64,000 nucleotides of DNA from an uncultured Myxococcales bacterium (lineage in GTDB: Bacteria > Myxococcota_A > Polyangia > Polyangiales > Polyangiaceae): the NCBI GenBank assembly GCA_937949945.1, contig CALFEQ010000170.1, positions 57,647-121,646 on the forward strand, written 5' to 3'. Below are positions 60,501 through 64,000 of the stretch, piece after piece. How positions within the stretch are numbered: position 1 is the stretch's first letter; every line of letters starts with the position of its first letter. A program made the position numbers and the translations under genes. The notes beneath the pieces are model-generated. The model saw only the letters and a list, made by a program, of their open reading frames with translations. It was not told where the DNA came from and did not search any database.

Positions 60501-60717
60501 CCTCGACCTCGCGCAGCGCGCGCTCCGGCAGATCACGATGCTCAAGGTCCCCGCGCCGCTGCCGAAGGCGCAGGCCTACCAGTACCTCGGCGAGATCGCG
60601 CGCCAGCAGGGTGACATCCGACGCGCCATGATGCTCCTCAAGCGCGCGATCGACGACGATCCGACGCTCGAGAACGCGCGGCTCCTGCTCGATCAGCTCC
60701 AGGCGGAGAGCGGCTGA
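48550..60717 (+). CDS. Giant TPR-repeat protein, 4,055 residues
   Basis: One open frame of 12,168 bp from ATG 48550. The whole length is built from TPR-like helical pairs of the form 'lGd.e.AI.aw.r.Le.dP.d..Al..L..ly....rW.eLa..L', for example LGDVDRAIAAWRRLV, RDAAIAAYRRALEDDPTD, HSQRAIRYFEQLLELKPGN and FEEARTLLRTLVEAF. A recurring Trp in the motif RW.eLa.lL (WPELAEALA, WEELAELLAG, WRPLAEAL, WSALAELL) marks many modules. A Pro-rich break occurs near residues 1645-1705. There is no signal peptide or TM helix, so it is probably cytoplasmic, and no catalytic domain was found. It may be a very large scaffold. It is followed by a sensor kinase on the same strand. Confidence 0.9.
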   Translation: MGSSPRQSRAGIPSFEAKLENEEEVLDSILSALSKNALDPAIWQELHEAAVKHDRVSELAFAYESTAQSRKLKTYLPAVQAELLYRAATFFGDVLGDEFGATTYLERALAAFPGHVGAFERIDAQLTRVEDHKKLADLCVQTAAHRPRPEQIEILKRAAGLYERASLEDKAIETYQQLVKLDPADEELRNALEARFIRANRFRDVARMLEQALASDPPPPEHEALRIRQKLVEVFANQLKEPERAMPHVEVLLQADPTNAEARRVATRLLESKGLAARAAAILAASADTTADRAKYLTIELEHTRGPRRRDVLRRIGILKQDELGDLQGAFEAFEQALGIDPGDDELRTRYMQLGVQFKGPLEVARTFARVSTVAKDAAVRSRITAEMGDLLLRGGDTKRARTTLAGVLSAPSADATAILTAARALASVYENEGDMKNLVEALTRIGELSPLEGERQLANERIAEICSTQLGDVDRAIAAWRRLVDSPARARALEALEPLYEQREQWVDLAFVLEERAKDVAAGDPDAARALSFKAAEVLTSKAKDVTGASEAWRRMIATYGPARDVYEQWIPLLEQQRLWPELAEALARDAELAPMDERPNVLARLGNVYLQRTRDTEAAIAAFKSALDLDPTEKTSRSTLEKLLLGADHRLSAAAVLEPIYRAEENAQGLLRVLDIRAAASPIVQDRLAALEEAANVAESVSKDKAVEIVARGLAEAVESQEPIRPWLERFTRSAESLDPKRRAAFLAKALGDRPIDSEELLGLAMLLGEESAAAGDVAGALAAYRRALAFEPSSTELIARVDQLLQEQGNPEERVALYRAALERGADPHRRRQLLHSIGTIERYELGNRDAAIAAYRRALEDDPTDREAHLALVELYTEAEAWEELCDRLEDYLGHATSPEETRATRAQLAEVATAHGQGMRGALHAGALLSDPQLTSSELDLVERVATTLGDNVLLRGVLERRVRESTDAREQVECLDRLAQLALKGGESALAIERLRQAAEIAQSMGDDATAITLFDRLREIDRLDAHATTQLVALHERNGSWDRVPALYSVLLELASDAPARVALLRRLSRTLAEHLGDLDRAFAAARSAFSLAPEDKEVLAEAADLAIRTGATEEFAMVINEALAATAGGSPNTWAELMLAKARVLSTSEATWSEAASSYRSVLEKAEDPALSSAASTGLEELLRGMPRSQARTRDVRWLHSWRVEHAPAEERARALFAWAEAEEKELGHEQTALELYKKVLEIDEADLDALAAVSRLSLAHGDIEGALEALMARRAASEGEAKNALDVQIAGILAEPRIGRVAEAIERIAGVLESSPGDTGAIELAARLLGNAEVGDRAAKVLESSLDAVEEPDLKVKIFDHLIAAAPPTRELYGRYLDTLTELDRLDAAYEVALRAVKALPAEQALWDRAEQIARQMSSAEPLADAYEEVLQACVPRPERASEAPPSESRERPRLDKAAAVELGQRAVAFYEEWYEDSERVVRILERLLAIDPEDIWAFDRLKLIFDAQERWDDMFALYDRAAATADKERKIELLEEAAQIAKDFANHSQRAIRYFEQLLELKPGNARLTSALERLYERHGCHRELITLRGMRLMSLPHEEAQKERARIAALWLDELNDPSSALIVVEDIIANQTAVEDVGTVPTAPEPQPIDVTPLLERILAMAPRTADIRETVPPPPDGRRDSYIPTAPKRGLVRQRAAALLKERYTAPGHEADLARVLEVELEVVKSVKERIRRHQQIAAIYVQLGNDEAALEHFVQLVLLEPEVASHRQELATIAARINRFDRLAEVLVAAADDSNDDALRIELLMSAGDVTAEKIGDIERAIELFFRILSISPIADEALLEACRHVEPLLEKADRRADRLDVLERLAILERDPDVKWRVLGEAARLAMSLEEDDRAIWAWEGRLEARPGDPEALDGLAFLFEKAERWRPLIDTLDKRSRREGRTDEERRNDRVRIAQILSERLEAVEEAIETWRDVEQTFGHSEEGTRALAALYRQTRRWEELAELLAGAATRTEGSADKADILCQLGDVQREHLEELNLAIQSYEQSLLADPRIEGSRSGLRALLKKREHRPAVVRVLLAAYAAADDWRLILDLTEHRLDAAPDVESQIAILMEAARISETRADDADAAFALVRRALLLDPGNESTVEEIFRLAEKTRAWRPLAEALRECIDGRAVSSDGEAPWARGLRFRMGEVLETRLEELRPALDAYVHVADQDPADLEAARAVIRVAGKIARWDAAARALVEATRARSVLERELVEAVEEAALASTGWDAVTFAVASLVHDGGLAPNLARDLEEAVAIWHRDRRGDPDAAEAAYTRALSHDPANAALLAELAKLQRRARGRPLVDSLLRLSQTTGGDLDLLGEAADVALNSVGDRALARSIFDRLLKLAAERWLGATEPNVLTSGTPQPPDAYVDRATRELVRIYSDDGDFDKVVQLLTDCAHLPWKGGKARELRHEAALVAVEKLGATDRAISIYLGLIEEDPHDDEAVSRVVRLYESAGRKTELLDLKRRLVGSARTTDERLGLRLEVAALEDELGQVDAAIAALRENLGEEARHDATVKMLAKILERESRFAELEELLASQAELAEGASDGRIAADFFARAAEVAETRLEDPHKAIAHLKRVVALEERPPAYDALARLATQTKAYDDAAGWLDRLRELTDGPERASVTLRLADALVAANRQAEARERLKEEIARDPEADRVRVRLAETYRAEQDWSALAELLTEGAHYAPDKATRLSRLREAAELHRSRTGEPEKAIPLLEQACDLSPDENAVKLALADALGAAGRFEEARTLLRTLVEAFGGRRPKERAPVHYHLARLDLAVGDRARALVELDAATRIDPANPEILRALAELARDDGQLDRAERSYRALLTVLRRQEEVTEETPITRTEAMFELSQIALRQGDAERSKEILESAFELAAENDVEARRLEGALRRAGDHQNLARALEARLARGGADDEAAARTELGRLYDEHLGRKDEALEMLLRAIDLDPDNEDAHDAAYRLASATDKVPAYEARVRNLAEARAGSDGDLAGILYSRLARIAENDRKDDKEAAALYERAVEVRPHDRELLSALAAVYERLGDDAGQARMLQMRVELDRNEGGASADILYRLAQLYFRSGDVDAGCDAFEQAFEADPDPDRAEELLRSASDAHPQAERIIDIYERLARAPGRERSLVDALTRRWALPGAGTEPMKEAVELAEKLEDYELAESLLRRYLERPPEEGAELDKEGRVWALALLSWRCEETGRVREAAVLKREAAEIAEPEAARRYLFEVAGLASGPLQDLGLAASIYEELHEKEPQDRDAWELLLDVYRRLNEFSKLVDLVARIVEFVDDANERSRLRLERVKIQMEKLHLSDEDAANELRDIVEENPAQVDAALLLVSIYEKNGREDDLVSLLGTLLDGAKDRQDADAVSSLSRRLGLLLEKRDRSQARDVYYTALDWDPESREILLALERLHDEDGDIEARSDVMERRLALETGDVAEALALTLHEARRSLDDADGALRALELGFKGAPRSTVLRDRLEVVYRESLEYQKLAELYILDARGRADAKERAERLREAARIHRDELSDPEEAAKVLREARAADPTDPLLLVELVDTLSASGELKAAVEELTAAIEPLDPDDPLRPDLVGRRALFRSRLNEMDGALEDFEEAVGKGKQDLRPYLAEHLGKMALHAAGRGDVALWRAYRLRIAHLRLEIGDIEEARNVLTELLKTDSKDKATLRAIAHLDELEERWDQASATYRRLVGLEEGEGIVTAALKLLETCEKAGRLADARGGLERARLAAPHDAALRERLAWLYEQLGALKELAELVLEEARAHGEVGPRFDGLVRAGQLFLEAAADPNQTAQMDMTAAIAPLEEAHALRPSDLDCAALLSDAYVAGGRIDEAQDLLHRTIATFKGRRARELSALYHRLARIAEILGDKNAELQHLTTALDMDAQNGVVASELAWLAMEIGNLDLAQRALRQITMLKVPAPLPKAQAYQYLGEIARQQGDIRRAMMLLKRAIDDDPTLENARLLLDQLQAESG

Positions 60718-60883
60718 GTCGACGTTCCGAAACACCACACACGCGGTTCGCGCGGTCGCAAGACGCCCCGCTCGGGTTTCTGCGCGGTGCCGGCGTCGCT
60801 ACGTTCGTGTGCTGCTTCACGGGCCGCCCGGCCTCGTTCGCCCGTGGCATCGAGGTTGCTGCGGTTCGAGACTCCGAATGACG

Positions 60884-60912
60884 CAGGCCGCCGAGCATTG
60901 CGCTCGGGCCTG
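60884..60912. terminator. First of two tandem hairpins upstream of the sensor kinase
   Basis: Arms CAGGCC (60884-60889) with GGCCTG (60907-60912), and CGAGC (60892-60896) with GCTCG (60902-60906), separated by a 2-nt bulge and a short loop. It may end the TPR gene's transcript. Confidence 0.45.
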
Positions 60913-60915
60913 CGG

Positions 60916-60939
60916 GGCGTCCCGCCGACCCGGGACGCC
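60916..60939. promoter_or_regulatory. Second hairpin, 15 nt before the sensor kinase start
   Basis: Perfect 9-bp arms GGCGTCCCG (60916-60924) and CGGGACGCC (60931-60939) with a 6-nt loop. Its closeness to GTG 60954 and to the GAGAG ribosome site suggests it could affect translation or attenuate transcription of the kinase, or serve as an operator. Confidence 0.45.
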
Positions 60940-60953
60940 TCGAGAGCACTTCC

Positions 60954-63900
60954 GTGACGAGCACGACGTTTCGCAAGTCGGTCGCCATCGCCGATCTCGC
61001 GACGTTCCTCCGCGAGCAGGGACACGCCATCCTCGCGGAATGGGAGGGCCGTGTCGAAGCGCAGGCCGCGGGGCTCACCCGTCCAGCCCTCTCGGACCAC
61101 GTGTCCCGCCTTCTCGCGCGCATCGCCGAGGGCGCAGAGGGCATCGAGGACGAAGCTTCGCCGGAGCCTTCGCCGACGGCAGAGCACGCGACGTGCGACG
61201 AGGCCGTCGATCTGCTCGAGGTCATATTCGAGTACTCCGTCCTCCGCGAGTGCATCCTCCGCCGGTTCGCGGCGAAGGCCGGTCCGGCCGTGACCGAAGG
61301 CGTCACGCTGCTCGACAAGGCGATCGACCGCGCCGTGGCCGCGTCGGTCGACCGATACACGCACGCCCGCGACCGCACGCTCGAGGCGCTCGATCGGCTC
61401 TCGACCGCCGCGCTCGAGAGCAAGAACGTCGACGAGCTGTTGCGGAAGCTCCTGCGCGTGCTCGTCGAGACGACCGCGACCGTCGACACGGCAGGCATCC
61501 TTCTGCGCGAAGGCGACATCCTTCGAGCGCGGGCCACCTTCCCCGTCGACGAGGAGGAGGTGGCGAACGGCTTCGGGCTGCGCATCGGCGAGGGCTTCGC
61601 CGGGACGATCGCGGCGAAGCGTCGCCCCATCGGTCTGACGGATGCCTCGACGAGCGCGCTCGTGAAGAACGAGGCCGTCCGCAAGAGGAATCTCCGGGGG
61701 CTCTACGGTGTGCCACTGATCGAGGACGGTGACGTCATGGGCGTCGCCTACATCGGCTCGAGGAGCGCCCCGGACTTCTCCGAGCGCGACAAGCGCCTGT
61801 TCGGCGCGATGGCGGCCCGCGCCGGCTCGGCGCTCCGCCAGCACGTGCTCCGCGAAGCCGCTTCGGTGCGGAGCCTCCAGCAACGGACCCTCGCGGACCT
61901 CGGCCTCTACGCGCTCGAGACGACGGACCTCCAGCTCCTCATGAAGCGCGCCCTCGAGGTGACGCACGACGTGCTCGGGACCGAGCTCGTGGGTCTCCTC
62001 GAGCTCTTGCCCGACGAGCGTGCGCTCGTCGTGCGCACCGCCCTCGGCTGGAACGAGCACGTCGTCCCGGGACGCACGACGGTGGAGGCCGGCGCCGAAT
62101 CGCCGGCGGGCTACTCGCTCCTCACGGGAGAGCCGGTGATCATCGACGACGTCCGCACGGAGACGCGCTTCGACGCTCCGGAGGTCATCCGCGAGCACTC
62201 GATCGTGAGCGGAATGACCGTGATCATCCACGCGCCAGGACGACTCGGCAGGCCGTTCGGCGTCCTCAGCGCGTTCTCGCGGACACGGCGCTTCTTCTCG
62301 TCGGACGATCTGACGTTCCTGCGCGCCGTCGCGAACGTCATCGCGATCGCGATCGCACGGCACGCGGCCGAAGAGGACCTTCGCAAGGCAGAGAAGCGAC
62401 TCTCCCTCTACCCGGAGCAGGTGCGGCTCCTCGCGGTCGTCGCGGACTCCGTCCCGAACCTCGTCGGGTACCTCGACGCCGACCTCCGCTTCCGGTTCGG
62501 AAACAAGGCGTACGAGACCCGTCTCGGGCTCTCCAACGACGAGCTGCGCGGAGCGCACGTACGGGACATCATCGGAGAGGACGCCTACCAATCCATCCGG
62601 GCGGAGCTCACGTCCGCTTGCTCGACGCCCGTCACGCGCGAGCTCGATCTCACGTCGAGAGCGGGCCACGGGCTCCACGTGGAGTCCACGTTCACGCCCG
62701 ATCTGAGGCCGGACGGCTCCGTGGCCGGCTTCGTCATGATCGGCTCGGACGTGAGCGAGCGGAAGCGCGACGAGCAGCGTCAGGTGTTCCTGAAAGAAGC
62801 CTCGACGGCGCTCGCGACGTCGCTCGACTACCAAGACGTCCTGAAGCAAATCGCCAAGCTCGCCGTCCCCACGCTCGCCGACCTGTGCATCGCGGAGGTG
62901 ATCGATCTCGGACGTCTCGAGCAGCTCGAGGTCGAGCACCGCGACCCTCGGAAGATCGAGCTCGTCCGCAGCCTGAGAAGCCGTTTCTGGGCTCAGGCCG
63001 GGCTCGGATCCACGCGTCACGTCCTCGCGAGGGGCGAGAGCCTCCTCTTCGAGGAGGTCTCCGACGAGCTGCTCGCCAAGACCGCGACGAACGCCGAGCA
63101 CCTCGAGATGTTGCGGGCCCTCGGGCTCCGCTCGGTCGTCATCGTCCCGATGGTCGCACGCGGACGGAGCATCGGCGCGCTCTCCTTCGCATCCTCCGAA
63201 TCGAACAGGCGCTACAAACCGGAGGACGTGCTCGTCGCCGAGGCGCTCGCATCACGCGCCGCGCTGGCGCTCGACAACGCCCGTCTCTTCCAGAAGGCGC
63301 AGCGCGAGGCGCACACACGCGAGGAGGTGCTCGCGGTCGTCTCGCACGATCTCCGGAACCCCGTCGCCGCGATCGACATGAGCACGACGCTCCTCCTCCG
63401 GAGCGAGCTCGGGAGCGATCCGAAGACGCGACGGCTGCTCGAGACGATCCAGCGGTCCACTGGCCGCATGACGCACCTCATCGCGGACCTCGTGGACATG
63501 GCGAGCATCCAAGCCGGTCGGCTCGCGGTGCACGCGGAGGTACATCCGGCCGCACCGCTCGTCGCGGAGGCGGTCGAGCTGCACGAGCCGCTCGCGGCCG
63601 AGAAGGGCATCGTCGTCGAGCGCCGGTGGGAGCTCGCCGACGTGGCGCTCCGCTGCGACCGAGACAGGGTCCTGCAGGTCTTCGCCAACCTCCTCGGCAA
63701 CGCGATCAAGTTCTGCGGGCCGGGCGACAGGATCGAGGTGGGCGCCGAGGCCGAGGAGGGCAACGTCCACATCTCCGTGACCGACACGGGCCCCGGCATC
63801 CCGGCCGAAGACCTCCCGCACATCTTCGAGCGTTACTGGTCCGGCGCGCGACACGACAGCAAGGGCACCGGCCTCGGGCTCTTCATCACGAAGGGCATCG

Positions 63901-63992
63901 TCGAGGCCCACGGCGGGAAGCTGTGGGTCGAGAGCGAGCTCGGCGTCGGCACGTCGTTCCACTTCACGCTGCCGCTCGCACCTCGTACGTGA
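60954..63992 (+). CDS. Multi-sensor histidine kinase (GAF-GAF-PAS-GAF)
   Basis: 1,012 residues from GTG 60954 with GAGAG 7 nt upstream; no TM helix. An N-terminal helical region (about 1-165: FLREQGHAILAEWEGRVEAQ) resembles RsbR-type sensor starts. It is followed by a GAF domain (about 170-310), a second GAF (about 325-475), a PAS domain (about 490-610) and a third GAF (about 615-780). HisKA follows with His798 in VVSHDLRNPVAAI, then the ATPase domain with VFANLLGNAIKF, DTGPGIP and GTGLGLFITKGIVEAHGG. There is no receiver, so it needs a separate response regulator, which is not in the window. It follows the giant TPR gene after 236 bp. Confidence 0.94.
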   Translation: MTSTTFRKSVAIADLATFLREQGHAILAEWEGRVEAQAAGLTRPALSDHVSRLLARIAEGAEGIEDEASPEPSPTAEHATCDEAVDLLEVIFEYSVLRECILRRFAAKAGPAVTEGVTLLDKAIDRAVAASVDRYTHARDRTLEALDRLSTAALESKNVDELLRKLLRVLVETTATVDTAGILLREGDILRARATFPVDEEEVANGFGLRIGEGFAGTIAAKRRPIGLTDASTSALVKNEAVRKRNLRGLYGVPLIEDGDVMGVAYIGSRSAPDFSERDKRLFGAMAARAGSALRQHVLREAASVRSLQQRTLADLGLYALETTDLQLLMKRALEVTHDVLGTELVGLLELLPDERALVVRTALGWNEHVVPGRTTVEAGAESPAGYSLLTGEPVIIDDVRTETRFDAPEVIREHSIVSGMTVIIHAPGRLGRPFGVLSAFSRTRRFFSSDDLTFLRAVANVIAIAIARHAAEEDLRKAEKRLSLYPEQVRLLAVVADSVPNLVGYLDADLRFRFGNKAYETRLGLSNDELRGAHVRDIIGEDAYQSIRAELTSACSTPVTRELDLTSRAGHGLHVESTFTPDLRPDGSVAGFVMIGSDVSERKRDEQRQVFLKEASTALATSLDYQDVLKQIAKLAVPTLADLCIAEVIDLGRLEQLEVEHRDPRKIELVRSLRSRFWAQAGLGSTRHVLARGESLLFEEVSDELLAKTATNAEHLEMLRALGLRSVVIVPMVARGRSIGALSFASSESNRRYKPEDVLVAEALASRAALALDNARLFQKAQREAHTREEVLAVVSHDLRNPVAAIDMSTTLLLRSELGSDPKTRRLLETIQRSTGRMTHLIADLVDMASIQAGRLAVHAEVHPAAPLVAEAVELHEPLAAEKGIVVERRWELADVALRCDRDRVLQVFANLLGNAIKFCGPGDRIEVGAEAEEGNVHISVTDTGPGIPAEDLPHIFERYWSGARHDSKGTGLGLFITKGIVEAHGGKLWVESELGVGTSFHFTLPLAPRT

Positions 63993-64000
63993 GGCCTCAG

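Noticed and set aside
48571..60738. An antisense open frame of 4,055 codons, the same length as the TPR gene
   Set aside because: It lies opposite the giant TPR gene and is Arg/Glu/Leu-rich with no domain, repeat or signal of its own. High GC at codon position 3 leaves the opposite frame without stops. It is a shadow.

Overview
This is a high-GC stretch (I estimate roughly 70% G+C by eye) with dense, often overlapping genes, many short lipoproteins, an ECF sigma/anti-sigma cassette, an FHA-type sigma-54 activator, hybrid and GAF-rich histidine kinases and a giant TPR protein. Together with an Alternative Complex III (ACIII) plus caa3 oxidase operon, this points to a myxobacterium-like member of the Myxococcota (Polyangia style). 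That is inference from gene content; no rRNA or other marker in the window fixes the taxon.

Region by region. (1) 1-7.6 kb: a minus-strand run of a metallophosphoesterase, a lipoprotein, a DUF455 ferritin-like protein, an ATP-grasp protein and a truncated beta-propeller lipoprotein; a divergent esterase plus Cys-rich lipoprotein pair; then a second minus-strand run of a small membrane protein, another ferritin-like protein and an ElyC/DUF218 protein. (2) 7.7-10.3 kb: an ECF sigma factor, a zinc-motif anti-sigma factor and an STN/bactofilin-like membrane protein, each overlapping the next by 4 bp. (3) 10.4-18.9 kb: a CAP-domain lipoprotein, a polyphosphate:AMP phosphotransferase, a PH-like membrane protein, an RRM RNA-binding protein, a GH10-like lipoprotein, an Uup-like ABC-F protein and an unknown exported protein. 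(4) 18.9-25.9 kb: surface polysaccharide and regulation genes (GT4, WecB, WecG/TagA, sigma-54 activator, Gly-rich lipoprotein). (5) 26.3-29.8 kb: an M1 aminopeptidase and a stretch of gene remnants. (6) 29.9-44.2 kb: a 12-gene minus-strand respiratory operon, actABCDEF, a small membrane protein, sco, coxB, coxA, coxC, coxD. It starts at a promoter-like site with a palindromic spacer and ends at a hairpin. ctaB (heme O synthase) lies nearby at 47.4-48.3 kb. (7) 44.5-47 kb: a lipoprotein, a PAS/hybrid histidine kinase and a coupled 81-residue protein. (8) 48.5-60.7 kb: one gene for a 4,055-residue TPR protein, followed by a 1,012-residue GAF/PAS histidine kinase.

How the genes work together. 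ACIII oxidises quinol and passes electrons to the caa3 oxidase whose subunit II carries its own heme c; Sco would metallate the CuA site and CtaB would supply heme O, the heme A precursor. The GT4/WecB/WecG set fits synthesis of an N-acetylmannosamine-containing surface glycan.

The least expected signal is a set of 7-bp tandem arrays (core CCTGGAG/CCCGGAG, or GGACTGA, or degenerate TCCGGAA forms) lying within about 15 bp 3' of the stop codons of five minus-strand genes, two of them inside the respiratory operon. At two loci inverted copies flank about 150-215 bp of unique sequence. No tRNA, rRNA, CRISPR array or transposase gene was seen.
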